This document shows, piece after piece, positions 1 to 10,693 of a DNA stretch of 64,000 nucleotides. A program made the translations under genes and the position numbers. Below the pieces are notes generated by a model. The model was not told the origin of the DNA. It worked only from the letters and a program-made list of their open reading frames with translations, and did no database searches. Source of the DNA: Tupaia tana (taxonomy: Eukaryota; Chordata; Mammalia; Scandentia; Tupaiidae); assembly GCA_026018925.1 (NCBI GenBank), contig JAKSZU010000018.1, forward strand, positions 31,372,452 to 31,436,451, written 5' to 3'. The stretch's first letter is position 1, and each line of letters starts with the position of its first letter.

Positions 1-296
1 AAAAAGCTCCACTCCCCTCAAAGTGATTTGGGGCGCCAAGGGCTGGGTTTGTTTCTGATGTGGACACCTGATCCTTGAAATGTGTTGGCAATCCTGCCCT
101 GTTGGCTAAAAAAGTGCCAGTTTGCTGCCAGTTCCCCTCACACAGGCATGAGCTGGCTTCTGAGCAGCATCTGCCTGGCAGTCTTCATTAAAAGCACAGC
201 GTGGACTGTATCACCTGCAGTAGGTGTTTGTGCTAGACAGCCATCTAGTGACGTTTGCCTTCTCTCACCCCTCGCCCTCTTAACCGCTGAGCACAA
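1..296. other. unique sequence, nothing recognised
   Basis: No repeat family, splice pattern or coding signature is visible in this stretch. Confidence 0.4.
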
Positions 297-750
297 AGGC
301 TAAGAGTACACAGTCTCGAGATGCGTACCTGAGTTCAAATCTCTGCTATGTGCTCACTGAGATCTGAAACTCGGCTTGCTTTCCGTTTCCTCCTTTGTAA
401 GCAAAGTGGCCAGTAGTATCTGCTTTGTAAAGTTGTTAGAAGAATTAAAAGAGTCAAAATGCAAAGCACCAGGCCCATCTGTGGAGCAGCAGTAGAATTT
501 GATGTGCTGCCAGGCTGACCTTCATGGGAGGGTTCTGAGTTCATGTCCAAAGACCTCCCTGAGTATTCCAGGAGAGTGCCAGGCCATGAGCTGGGTCTGG
601 CTGCAGCTGGCAGTGGACGGTGGTGTTGAAACCTTAACGAGGGTGTGTGTCTCTCTGTCTCTGTCTTACTCAGGGAAAAAATAAATAAACAAAACTTTAA
701 AAAGAAAGCAAAACACTTAGAACAGTGCTTGACGCATAGTTAGATAATAA
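297..750 (+). repeat. MIR SINE, split by a type C SINE
   Basis: The left part (297-470) carries a diverged MIR body, including ATTAAAAGAGTCAAAATGCA. The right part (704-750) resumes with the MIR 3' motif CTTAGAACAGTGCTTGACG. A younger SINE sits between them. Confidence 0.65.
472..703 (+). mobile_element. tRNA-derived SINE, type C
   Basis: The head GGCCCATCTGTGGAGCAGC is followed by a diverged body, a TCTCTCTGTCTCTGTCT tract and the type C end AATAAATAAAC. It interrupts a MIR. The flanks AAAATGCAAAGCAC and AAGAAAGCAAAACAC look like a decayed target duplication. Confidence 0.6.
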
Positions 751-846
751 GACAGGGTTAATTTTTTTAATCATAAATAAGGATTAGCTGTTTTACCCGA
801 CTGTAGGTCCAAGGTAGACACAAACTCATTTGCAATAAAGATTGCA

Positions 847-1102
847 TTTTTTTTTTTTTTGAGAGGTTTTTCCTATAGTGTGCTCGCCAGAAAGACAGAG
901 AAAGACAGAGAGACAGAAAGCAAGAAATCACCCCCCAGAGGCGATGGCCACACCACAGTCCCTTCTCCTCCATTCTCCTCTCGGGATCTTGGGCATACAC
1001 GCACACGCGCTCAGTGTGAGTTTAAGCCACCGGGTCTAGGATTTGAACCAAGGTCGACTGCATGGGAGTCCAGCCATAGCCATTACGCTAACTGCTGGTC
1101 CC
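847..1102 (-). mobile_element. tRNA-derived SINE, type A
   Basis: Read on the minus strand it starts GGGACCAGCAGTTAGCGTAA, has the box-B-like GGTTCAAATCC and the GGAGAAGGGACTG body, and ends in an A-rich tail, seen here as a T run. It is close to full length and little decayed. Confidence 0.85.
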
Positions 1103-1329
1103 AAAGCTTAAAATAAATACTAAATATTGTTTTTAATTCTGAGGGCTGGGCATTGCAATCTGGAAACCCCAAAGAGTCATATTCAAACCCTCGACTTGGC
1201 ATTCAAACCATCCCCAAACTATACTCCACTCACCTTTGTTGCATTGTCTCCTATTAACAGCTCCCCAGATGCCTTAGGCTCTGCTGGTTTAGTTCAAAAA
1301 CAAAAGCTGTTTTGTCATTTTACCAGGAG
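1103..1329. other. unique sequence, nothing recognised
   Basis: No family or gene signature is visible. Confidence 0.35.
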
Positions 1330-1548
1330 GCAGTATGGTCTAGTGGTTAGGCACGCACAGCTCGGTTTGAATCTCAGCTTATGCCGTCTTAGCTGTGTCT
1401 TATCAGTTACTCAATCCTCTGTGCGTCTCAGCTTTCTCATCTGTAACATGGCGATAATAATAGCATCTACCACATTAGAGAGATTAGGAGGATTAAATGA
1501 GTTAGTTCATAAAAGTTTTTAGCACAAGGTTTGGCCAAAGCCAGTGCT
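1330..1548 (+). repeat. MIR SINE
   Basis: A nearly complete MIR. It has the tRNA-like head AGTATGGTCTAGTGGTTAGG, the core ending CTCAGCTTTCTCATCTGTAA, and the 3' part with AGGATTAAATGAGTTAGTTC. Confidence 0.85.
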
Positions 1549-2440
1549 CCTTAAATGCGTGCTAATTGAGTCATTGGTATTATGGTCACATTTACATGTT
1601 AAATAAAAGTCATTAAGCCTGCGTAATGGACCAAAGAATAAAGCGGTGACTGCCATGCCCAGGCTTTCTGACGACTATTTTAGGAGCGCCAAGGCCCTTT
1701 CTTCCCCACTGGAGACCGCTCAGCAGACAGCTGGAGATGTGGGAATGCTGACCTGAGAGCGGGCGGCCATTCCTCCCCTCAATCAGATATCCCGGCAACA
1801 GAAATCACCCACTCGGTGAATGAGCCAGACACCCTGGCCAGGAAAAATTTCCCAGGCATTTTTTTCTGTACTCATTTTGAAAGTGAATTGAGACATTATC
1901 TTTAATTAAAGTGGCAATCTGCCCCCATGAGTTTCCTGTCCCTAGATGCTTAAATGTTGGCCTCTGTTTTGTCCCTTCCCTGCCTTCCCTTCCTCCTATT
2001 AATTTCCAGCCCATCCCAGGGCCAGTTTACTAAATTGGTTTTAATGGAAATTTAGCCAACACGAATAATAATGAAATGTAAAATTATTCCTTAGCTAATG
2101 AACAGCCAGCGGCTTTGGGGTTAATCGTTTGCTTCTGGTGTCAGCTTATTTAGATTGAAATAGAATTGTAATAGGACTCCAAAATAAGTGTTTCATCTCC
2201 TTGATCATCATTTACCTTAGGGTTTATTCTTTATCATTAGTCATTGTTTAGTAATCGCTCCCATTTTGGATCCACTTGTGAATTAATTAATTACCTAGTT
2301 AAACCTGAGTGGTTTTCTTTTTCTTAAAAAAAAAATCTTTTCTCACCTTGTTATCTACAGACTGTACTGTGAAGGAAATGTTAACTAAGAAAGTGATGAT
2401 AATACTTTATGCTAGCATTGTGCTTTTATTTCAAAACTAT
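1549..2440. other. repeat-free AT-rich island, candidate conserved non-coding element
   Basis: No transposon signature is seen over about 900 bp. From 2030 the sequence is rich in TAAT/ATTA homeodomain-type cores, for example TTAATTAATTACCTAG near 2283. This texture is typical of conserved enhancers around developmental genes, but conservation itself was not tested. Confidence 0.35.
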
Positions 2441-2842
2441 CCTTATGCACTGTCTTAATCATTTCAGAGCTGCTGTAATAAATTGCCATAGACTGAGTTG
2501 CCTGGACAAGGAACATCTATTTCTCACATTTACAGAGTCTTAGACGTCCAAGATGGAGATGTTTGCAGGTTTGGTGTCTAGCAAGGTCCTGTTTCCTGTT
2601 TGGCAGATGGGGTCCTCTCCTAGTTTCACATGGCAGGGGATGGAAGGATGGGGTGGGGCAGTGGGAGGTGAGCAAGCTTTTCTTTTCTGTCTCTCTTTAT
2701 AAGGATATTAATCCCATTCATGCGGGCTCCACCCTCATGGCTTAATTGTTTCCCAAAGGTCTCACCTCCTAATACCATCACATTGATAGTTAGGATTTCA
2801 ACATATGAATCTTGAGGGACACAAACATTCACTCCGTAGCAC
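2441..2842 (-). mobile_element. MLT1-type MaLR LTR (solo)
   Basis: Read on the minus strand it begins GTGCTACGGAGTGAATGTTT and continues GTGTCCCTCAAGATTCATAT, the characteristic 5' end of MLT1 LTRs. It ends near the AATTTATTACAG-like 3' region. No internal retroviral-like coding sequence is attached, so it reads as a solo LTR. Confidence 0.8.
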
Positions 2843-3341
2843 AGAGAAAAATATCTTTCTCACTGGTCTTTGCACCACTTGGTTATCTTGACCAGCTACT
2901 TATCAAAGGGACTCTCAAGTCTGCCATGGCTGAAGATGACCTCTGACAGCTCCACAGACCCCCTCAGCTGCTTCCAAACAAAGGACTGAGGAACAGGCAG
3001 CATGGCAGCTATCTATGGCCAAAAACTCATCTGTCTTCCTAGGACTCAGTGTGTCCTATTTCAAAAGGTTGGGAGTTAGATCACTAGACCAATGCTTTTT
3101 AAACTTGCGGAGGTTCTTCAGGAGTTATTTCTGAGGACATTGGTAGATTGGTGGGAGGAGAGGAAGAGGGAATTGTTCAAGAAGCAGTTCTTCTTCTATA
3201 GATAGGTTCACTGAGTGAGCTTTTGTTTGGAAAAATAAAAGGATGGTAGTGGTGTGGGAAGTGTTGTATTCTTTATCTAATGAAAAATTTTAAACTTTGG
3301 ACCACATTCAAGTTTTTCAAATTTGGCTACATCAAAACCAC
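2843..3341. other. no gene; possible weak old repeat near 3085
   Basis: Around 3085-3110 the text ACCAATGCTTTTTAAACTT faintly resembles a MER5/MER58-type transposon end. The rest is unassigned. Confidence 0.3.
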
Positions 3342-4545
3342 TCAGAAAGTGATTTCTTGGATATGCCCTAAAACATACGTAACAAAAGAAAAATGAAATT
3401 GGACTAAATCAAAATGAAAAACTTGTGTGTGTCAAAGGACACAATCAACAGAGGGAAAAAGGCAACCCATAAAGTGAGAGAAAATATTTATTAATCATAT
3501 ATATGAGAAAGAACTAGTATCCAAAATATATAAAGAACTCATAGAACTCAATAACAAAAAACGAACAACCCAATTCAAAAATAGGCAAAGGAAATGAATA
3601 GACATTTCTCAAAAAAATATATATATATGAATGGCCAATACACACATGAAAAGATGCATTCCTAATCATTAGGGAAATGCAAATCAAAACCATGTGAGAC
3701 CCATTAGGATAGCTACTCTCAAGAAAACAAAAAAAGAAACAAAAAATTCTCTATATCCTTGTTGTCAAGGATGTAGAGAAATTGAGACCCTCATACACTG
3801 TTGGTGGGAATGTAAAATGATGCAGCCACTGTGAAAAACAGTTTGGTGTTTTCTCAAAAAATTGAAACTATAATTACTGTATGATCTAATAATTTTACTT
3901 ACTTACATATACCCAAAAGAATTGAAAATGGGAACTTGAAGAGATATTTGTACACCCAGGTTCATAGCAGCACTATTCACAGTAGCCAAAAGGTGGAAAC
4001 AACCTAAGAGCCCATCGATAAATACTGATAAACAAAATGTAGTATATACCTAAGTAGAATAGTATTCAGTCTTAGGAAGGAAAGAAATTCTAACATATGT
4101 GGCAGGACATTATGCTAAGTGAAATAAGCCTGACTCAAAGGACAGATATTTTATGTTTTCACTTAGGCAAGTTACCTAAAGTAGATGAACTCATAGAGAC
4201 AGAAAGTAGAATGATGGTTGACAGAGGATGGAGGGGAAATAAAAATGATAGCTTAACAGGTACAGTGTTTCAGGGCCAGCAGGTGGCATGATGGTTAAGG
4301 TACTAGACACTCCCACGTGGCCGACCATGGTTTGGGTCTTAGACCTGGTGGCTAGCTTTTTCACTCTTTCTCTCTCCCTCTGTCTCTCTCTGGCCAAACT
4401 TAAATGAATGAATGAATGGATGAATGAATACAAATTTTAAAAATAGGTATAGTGTTTCAGTTTTGCAAGATGAAGAGTGTATGCATGGCTGGTGTGATGA
4501 CATTGCCACAGTGGGAATGTAATTGTTCTGTTATAAAGGGGATGG
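3342..4545 (+). mobile_element. L1 LINE, 5'-truncated 3' end, split by a SINE
   Basis: The end of L1 ORF2 is recognisable (GGGAAATGCAAATCAAAACC near 3671; TGGTGGGAATGTAAAATGAT near 3801; TAGCAGCACTATTCACAGTA near 3966). The L1M-type 3' UTR continues past an inserted SINE (TTTCAGTTTTGCAAGATGAA at 4454). The reading frame is destroyed by many stops and indels. It is a dead copy. Confidence 0.85.
4273..4441 (+). mobile_element. tRNA-derived SINE, type B, inside L1
   Basis: The head GGGCCAGCAGGTGGCATGAT is followed by the pyrimidine tract, GGCCAAACTTAAA and an (AATG)n tail. It is flanked by a target duplication, AGGTACAGTGTTTCA at about 4258 and AGGTATAGTGTTTCA at about 4445. Confidence 0.9.
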
Positions 4546-4663
4546 ACCAAGAGATCTCCAAGTTCTCCTTTTACCCTTAAGGTTTTATGATTTTTATGAA
4601 TTGAGAATTTGTGAATCATGCACAGGATCTATGGTAAAATAAGAGTCTAGATACCCCATGTTT

Positions 4664-5100
4664 AAGAGTATGTACTAGAGGGACTGGTAGGTGGCAGGGT
4701 GGTTAAGGGTGCTGGACTCCCACATGGCCAACCATGGTTTGAGTTCTGGACCTGGCAGCCTACTTTCTCACATTTTTTTTTTCTCTCTCTGTCCCTCTCT
4801 GGTCAAATTAAAATAGATATATAAATATAATAAATAAAATTCAATAAAATAATTCTTAAAAAAAAAGAGTATGTACTAGAATGTCACATGTCTGAATTGT
4901 GTTCTCAGCTCCACTTACTATTGGTACAATCCCTGGACGTTACTTAAATTCTCTCATCCTCGATTTGTTTGTCTGTGTAATGGGATAATAATTACATTAG
5001 TAGAGTAATCCTACCTCAGGGAATGATTGTGTGGGGTCATTGACAAAATACATGGAAAATATTTAGTGCAGTGATACACTGAGCAGATTATTAATGTATC
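4664..5100 (+). repeat. MIR SINE, split by a type B SINE
   Basis: After the inserted SINE, the MIR core and 3' half are clear (GTAATGGGATAATAATTACA near 4977; TGGAAAATATTTAGTGCAGT near 5053). Confidence 0.7.
4680..4864 (+). mobile_element. tRNA-derived SINE, type B, inside MIR
   Basis: The head is GGGACTGGTAGGTGGCAGGG. It has CTCTCTGGTCAAATTAAAAT and an AT-rich tail. The 16-bp target duplication AAGAGTATGTACTAGA is exact at 4664-4679 and 4865-4880, so this is a fairly recent insertion. Confidence 0.95.
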
Positions 5101-5257
5101 AGTTCCCCTGTCACATACTGAGCACCTGCTGGGGGTCAAACAGGGTGGTAGGTGTGCTGAGTTATACTGACCAAGTCCTACCAGAGGGCTTACAAAAGAT
5201 TTTGAAAAAGGTTAAATGGTAGTAAAGGATTAAAAATTTTAAAAGTAGATTGATTTA
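5101..5257. repeat. old interspersed-repeat-like segment, family not named
   Basis: The text ACTGAGCACCTGCTGGGGGT resembles a common mammalian repeat core beginning TGAGCACCTACTATGTGCCA. The family could not be fixed by eye. Confidence 0.3.
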
Positions 5258-5413
5258 TGGGGCCAGCAGGTGACGTGGTGGTTAAGGCACTGGACTCTCA
5301 TTTGACTGACTGCAGTTTCTCACTTTCCCTCTCTCTCTGTCTCTTTTTGGTGAGTGCATGGGTCCTATAGCAAAATTAAAAAAAAATAATAAAATTAAAT
5401 AGATAATTCTTAA
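5258..5413 (+). mobile_element. tRNA-derived SINE, type B (tail shared with type A)
   Basis: The head GGGGCCAGCAGGTGACGTGG is followed by a shortened body. Its end, GTGAGTGCATGGGTCCTATAG, is of type A style, so this copy mixes the two types. Flanks TAAAAGTAGATTGA and GAAAAGTAGATGGA may be a target duplication. Confidence 0.8.
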
Positions 5414-6190
5414 GGAAAAGTAGATGGAGTTCTGATGACAGCATATTTAGATTAGGCTGCTAATTAATTTTCATTTAGAAAGGCCGGGATATCCTAATAT
5501 ATTTCTCAGTATTTAAGGCTGTGTCTAATTCCTAAAACTCCTGCAAGTGAATTTAGCGTTGACCACTCAGAAGGAAGCCCACTCCAACTTTACTCCTGGA
5601 ATTTACTAGAAGGCCAGAGAAAGGTACTTTAGATTTGTATTCCAAGGCAGAATCAGGCTAAGACTACCCAAAGAAGTCAGGGCCAGCCCTTGGCAAACTG
5701 CTAAGCTTTATGAACTGTAGTATCAGTGCCTGAAGGAGCCGTTGGCAGCTAAATCAACCACTTCCTCCTCTTGCTAGGGAAGCTGAGACCCAGAATGGGG
5801 AAGGCCCTCTAGCATCCCTCAGGAATTCAGAGCACAGAGGGAGTACATCTGTGATCTTCTGACGGGCCATCCACCTGGCTTTGTACTGTACTCCACTGAG
5901 CAACCTCCCTCTGTGGGGGGGTTCTATCTCCCTGTCCTCAGCGGGCTTTTCATCCAGCCCTTGTTAAAAGTTACCTTTCCAATCACCTGTGTACAACCCT
6001 TGCTCATTCTGATTGGAACCAAAGGGAAAATTGTCCCTTGATGGGGACATTTGCAGCACTGTGGCAAACTAATTGCAAGAGGTTTCTTAGATTGGAAGCT
6101 TGTGATTTCTTCAAGTGACTCCTAGGCAGCACCTGCCTTCTCCCACAATGCTCTGCTTCAAAGGATGGCTGATCCTGACTGTATTTACAG
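5414..6190. other. unique sequence; 5430-5560 is a candidate conserved element
   Basis: No repeat is recognised. The first part is AT-rich with TAAT cores (GCTAATTAATTTTCATTTAG near 5459). Confidence 0.3.
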
Positions 6191-6194
6191 TTGT

Positions 6195-6395
6195 AGAATT
6201 GAAAGGCCCAAAGATCTCCTAAGCATTTCCCAAAGTTGCCAGATACTCATAATCATCTAGCATACTTCTTAAAGGGCAGAATTCCCAACTTTCTCCTCAG
6301 AAATTCTGATGCAGTCAATTCTGTGTGGAAACTGGGATTCTGCATATTCCACGGCCTCCAGATAATTTCGGGGTTCATCTTGCTAATTCACTGTT
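6195..6395 (+). mobile_element. possible MER5-like hAT DNA-transposon remnant
   Basis: AGATACTCATAATCATCTAG, TCTCCTCAGAAATTCTGATG and GGATTCTGCATATTCCACGG follow the order of MER5A-type elements. It is heavily diverged, and both termini are unclear. Confidence 0.4.
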
Positions 6396-6889
6396 TCCCT
6401 CCTCTGTCTCCTTTCTCCACATAAATTACATAGCAGAACGTCGAATCTCAAAGATAAGAAATAAAATGTTCGTGTATGTAAAAACAGTACTAGAATCCAC
6501 CTACCTTTAAAAAAAATAACGCATCCTTTTCTTCAAACGCTTCAGAGCAGACCATAAAAGGATAACCCTTCCTTTGTCACTCCTGACCTTGACAGTTGAA
6601 CAGTTCTTTCTCATCTCACCTTCAGGACAAGCATCGTCATTTTCCTTTGGCAACAACTTCACAGTTATCCCACCCAAGAGTCCTCTATAAAAACACCCCA
6701 TGCCAGTTCACAGAGAGGAGTAACACCATGCAGGGATCAAATCTCTCCTAAAATTATAAAAGAAAGACATCAGCATCTAAATATATCAGCCATGATAAGC
6801 CTTCTATTTTTTGATCCATTGTTGTATGGCTTGAGATTCAGAGTTCTTAGTGTGCTAAGCTTTGCTGAAATTAGACCTTAGATATTAAA
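6396..6889. other. no gene or repeat recognised
   Basis: Unassigned sequence with several short stretches of no obvious character. Confidence 0.3.
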
Positions 6890-7440
6890 AGCAATTAATG
6901 TTCCCCTCTTTTGTTTTTATTTATTTATTTAAGTCTCACAATGCAATTACTTAAGAGACCTTCCAGACGAAATCCTGAGAATCATTTTCAATCAGCAGAA
7001 TGAAAATGTTGCCTTTTGTGATTTGGCAAATAAACGACATGTAGAAATAACTCTCTTATATGCTGCTGTGTACTATTCATTAAGGGCTAATTGCTGTGGT
7101 CTCTAAATGAAATACGGCAAACCGTTCCACCTCTGTGCCAGTTTGTTTAAAATCTGCAAAGCTTTATTATTAACACTATTTAATTATGAGAATGTCAGCC
7201 ATGGAGAATTCCAAACCCACACTTTCCCTTCATCATTAGCAACAGGGCAAAAATGAAACACTTTTGACAATGAAGGGTTCATATTTCAAGCTTATACAGT
7301 AGCTGCTAAAAGGCTATACTCAGAAAATCAATTTTATTAAAGTCCTCCGAGCACTAAAGGGACTTGCGTGCACTAAGCAATTTTAAAAACATGTCCATGA
7401 GCTGCGACTTTTTGATTCATGTTTTTAGCGGGGTTATTTT
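6890..7440. other. repeat-free AT-rich island, candidate conserved non-coding element
   Basis: About 550 bp show no repeat signature. They contain many ATTA/TAAT and ATTTGCAT-like words (TTATTATTAACACTATTTAA near 7165; ATTAAGGGCTAATTGCTGTG near 7079). The neighbours on both sides are repeats. This is a strong-looking candidate enhancer, judged on texture only. Confidence 0.4.
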
Positions 7441-7696
7441 TGAGTATTTTCAATATTGTCTCCTTACAGCGGGGTCAGAAGTGATTTGGGGAAGGGGCCA
7501 TCGGGGCCAAGGGAACATGTCCTCACCATTTTTTCCTGCCTCAATTTCCATTATACATGAGATCTGTGGAACAGGCAATCCAGAAAAGAGGTCAGTGACA
7601 GTGCAGAGAGTTTGTGTAGGTGGGACTGGGACAAGAACGCAGTGGAGCAAGGAGGACGCTATCATTCCTATTTTATTTTGCTTTATTTTATGTTTT

Positions 7697-7912
7697 GACT
7701 TTATTTATTGACAAAGAGATAGAGGGTTTACACTCGACAGGGGCTCAACATGCCATAATCACACCCCTGCCAATCTTCCAGCCTTTCAGTCAGCCACAAT
7801 CACAAGCACCCCCTGTTGGCTAGGTCTACCTGGGACCTGAACCCAGGACCTCCCTACATGGCTCCCTCATCACACAGCAGTGCTCCACCACCTGTACCAC
7901 TGAGCTTGGGCC
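7697..7912 (-). mobile_element. tRNA-derived SINE, type C
   Basis: On the minus strand the head is GGCCCAAGCTCAGTGGTACA, followed by GGGTTCAGGTCCCAGGTAGA. It ends in TCAATAAATAAAGTC. It is more decayed than the type A copies. Confidence 0.7.
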
Positions 7913-8059
7913 TTAGGTTTTCTTTCCTCTTCCTCCTCTTCTTCCTCTTCTTTCACTTCTTCTGTACATTTAAGACTTTGGAGAATGGCTCAAAGCCACA
8001 GAATTACCAGCTTAGGCTCTAAAGCATGCGTGATACTTCCCCAGCTTTCTAAATTCTAC

Positions 8060-8420
8060 CAGCCCTTCTAGAATCGTGCTTTATTCCAATCCTTCACTTG
8101 GCAATTCACTGTTACTATAAGCATTTACACAGCTTATTTTTGTCTTTGAACTTGTCTGTTGGTGATTTTTGTGTCTTGTCTCTTCAGAAAGGTCTTGAGT
8201 GTTCTGAAGCCAGAGATCACAGATCCATGATGGAACTATGAAGTTAACCAACTCTTTACCTGAACTATTAGTTTGCTCTTTAATTACTACTTAACTTGTG
8301 GCCTAACTCTGTGTCCAACCTTCTTGTAAACTCTTTGGAAGGATGTGACCTGTATCATAAGAGTGTCTAGATTGGTGCTTGGCATATAGAATGCTCCACG
8401 TATGTTAGCTGAATCTTTTA
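8060..8420 (+). repeat. possible L2 LINE 3' end
   Basis: GGTGCTTGGCATATAGAATG and the following TGTTAGCTGAAT resemble the last bases of L2. The upstream part is too diverged to be sure. Confidence 0.35.
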
Positions 8421-8527
8421 GTTTATTAATAATCTTTGTACTCGTGTGTAGTTTTCATATAGCCTGGTTCAGCGTTTCTGTCCTTAGTAGGTATGCAATG
8501 ACTTGTTTTAGTATTATGACTTTAGTA

Positions 8528-9088
8528 CAGGTTGAGTATTCCTTATCTGAAATGCTCGGGACCAGAAATGCTTCAGGTTTCAGATTATTGTTTTTAATTT
8601 GGGAATATTTGCATATATGTAATGAGCTATCTTGAGGATGGGACCCAAGTCTAAACACAAAATTCAGTGTGTATCAAATACACATCCTACTCAGCATGGA
8701 GATAATTGTATACAATATTTTGGTATTGCATGGCCCAGCCAGTGGTATAGATGATAGCTTACTGATTTGCCATGCTGAAAGCCAGATGACCCACTGTGGG
8801 TTCAGATCCTGAGTTGACCTGAAGCATGCCAGGCACACCTATACCCAAGATCCTGACTGGCTTGAGGGCCGGAGGAGGGGATCATGGTATTATGAGACCC
8901 TGTCGGGGGTGCCTCTCCATCTCAAGAAATAAGTAAATAAACTTTAGAAAGTTTTGTATGCATTTGACTACAGCCCATTATGTGAAGTTAGGTATGGAAT
9001 TTTCCACTAGTGGCATCATGTTAGCACTCAAAAAGTCAAATTCTAGAACATTTCAGATTTCAAATATTCTGATTAGGGATGCTCAAGC
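8528..9088 (+). mobile_element. Tigger-like DNA transposon remnant, split by a SINE
   Basis: The left end CAGGTTGAGTATTCCTTATC and the right end CTGATTAGGGATGCTCAAGC are inverted copies of one another. TA dinucleotides sit on both outer sides (8526-8527 and 9089-9090). GAGGATGGGACCCAAGTCTA near 8634 is a body motif of this non-autonomous Tc1/mariner-class element. Confidence 0.75.
8729..8945 (+). mobile_element. tRNA-derived SINE, type C, inside the Tigger-like element
   Basis: The head GGCCCAGCCAGTGGTATAGA is followed by GGGTTCAGATCCTGAGTTGA. It ends in AAGTAAATAAACTTT. It is an old copy; the duplication is no longer clear. Confidence 0.8.
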
Positions 9089-9359
9089 TATATTTTAATA
9101 CCATTCAGTATTGTAATACAATTATTTTTGGACTAATTGGGAGGTGACAAGGGAACTAAAGTGTAGGCAAGTCAATCACCCTGAGTCTAACACCTGATGC
9201 TGCCTATTTTGAGTTATGTTGTCTTCTTAAGGAGGATGGCTAACTACTTTTCGCTAGAGAATGTGGTAAAAAGAGAGATAAAGTACCCCCCCCAATGGGG
9301 TGTGGGGTGTGGTCACATTGCAATCCTTTTCGCTATCTCTCTTTCCTACAGGAACTGGA

Positions 9360-9361
9360 AT

Positions 9362-9408
<47 letters not shown>

Positions 9409-9412
9409 TTCA
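9360..9412. repeat. (TTTA)n microsatellite
   Basis: About 13 perfect TTTA units form the expanded tail of the adjacent SINE. Confidence 0.95.
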
Positions 9413-9646
9413 TAGTTTTGCTGTAGAGCGAGTGCACTCACTGGAGAGAGCAAGACAGACAGAGGGGAAGTGAGAAATCACCCCCCAGGGGAGATGGCCA
9501 TGCTGCAATCCCTTCTCTTCCATTCTACCCTCAGGATTTTGGGCATGTGCGCACAAGTGCCTGGGATGATTTTTAAGCTGCCAGGTCTGGGACTTGAAGT
9601 GTGATAGGACATGCAGGAATCCAGTGCTTTAACCACGAGGCCACTT
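9360..9646 (-). mobile_element. tRNA-derived SINE, type A, with long TTTA tail
   Basis: On the minus strand the head is eroded. The body GGAAGAGAAGGGATTGCAGC is clear. The A-rich tail is a (TAAA)n microsatellite, seen here as TTTA repeats at 9360-9412. Confidence 0.85.
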
Positions 9647-9669
9647 TCTGTTTCTAGTACTGGGATTCT

Positions 9670-9926
9670 TTTTTTTTTTCCTTTTAGAGGTTTTTGCTAC
9701 AGGGTGCATGTGCTCACCAGAGAGAGAGAGACAGAGAGATAGAAAATGAGAAATCATCCCCCAGGGGGGATGGCCACGCCGCAATCCCTTCTCCTCCATT
9801 CTCCTCTCAGGATCTTGGGTACGCATGCACCCGCGCCCGGTGTGAGTTTAAGCCACCGGGTCCGGGCCTCGAACCGCAGTCGACTACATGTCCAGCGACA
9901 TAGCCATTATGCTAACTGCTGGTCCC
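9670..9926 (-). mobile_element. tRNA-derived SINE, type A
   Basis: Full length: minus-strand head GGGACCAGCAGTTAGCATAA and body GGAGGAGAAGGGATTGCGGC. Flanks GTACTGGGATTC (9658) and GTACTGGAATTC (9927) form a target duplication. It lies directly beside another minus-strand copy. Confidence 0.9.
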
Positions 9927-10069
9927 TGTACTGGAATTCTAATAGTGGTGGGCTATGTGAAATTCAGTCCCCAATGCATAGCACTTACCCACAGTGCCAT
10001 GGGGCCAGTGGGCTGATTGACTACTTTAAGGAAAGAACTGAGTTTTATGCTTTTTAATTTCTCACCTAA

Positions 10070-10290
10070 TTCAGAGTAGCAGTAGAGAACCTGGGCTTTG
10101 CCATCACATAGGCCTCAACCGAAGAGGTATTTTATGGTGTCTCTGTGTGACTTTGGGCTCCTTACCTGACTTTTCTAGGCCCTGGTCCCTCTACGGGTAA
10201 AACAGAAACAATTATTGATTTTGCAGTGTTGTCCCGAGAGTGAAATGAGAGACCGCAAGAGCGTCGTTTAGTGCTGGATTGGGTACGTGT
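10070..10290 (+). repeat. MIR SINE
   Basis: AGTAGCAGTAGAGAACCTGG, GTGTGACTTTGGGCTCCTTA and the region up to GTTTAGTGCTGG follow the MIR order. Confidence 0.65.
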
Positions 10291-10394
10291 TAGACGCGGG
10301 CATTGTCGATGACGAGAGCAGTCACACCACAGCTCTTCGTTTCAATGGGACAGGGTTAAGGAGTCGGTGCAGTTTCCGTTTCACTGTACAAGTA

Positions 10395-10575
10395 TAGTGG
10401 GGAAGCCAGAGCATTCAAGTCCAGTCCCAGCTCTCTGTGACCCTAGACAAAGCCTTTCACATCTCTCTTACCATCTTTGAAATGGGTCTGATCGTATTTA
10501 ACCTGTTTGCATCTCAACATTGTTGCGCAACTAACATAAAACAATGTTCCAAGTGCTGTGCATCGTTACCCCGCT
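10395..10575 (+). repeat. MIR SINE
   Basis: A second MIR in the same orientation, with CAAGTCCAGTCCCAGCTCTC, the CTTTCACATCTCTC region and AAATGGGTCTGATCGTATTT. Confidence 0.6.
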
Positions 10576-10693
10576 CCTATTTAAGATATGCATTTTTTAA
10601 GGCCTTTACACTGGCCCAGCTCATTCCACTGTGGAGAGGACACGTGTGGTCAAACACCCTGTCTTCCATGACATGGTAAGGTTAACCCTTGCT

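Noticed and set aside
847-1102. SINEs as Alu, B1 or another known primate/rodent family
   Set aside because: There is no 7SL-type sequence; the head is tRNA-like, and the body does not match those families.
1127-1522. 131-codon plus-strand open frame
   Set aside because: Half of it is a MIR SINE and the rest has no recognisable feature.
9360-9412. Regularly spaced repeats as a CRISPR array
   Set aside because: They are simple TTTA microsatellites in a vertebrate genome, with no spacers.
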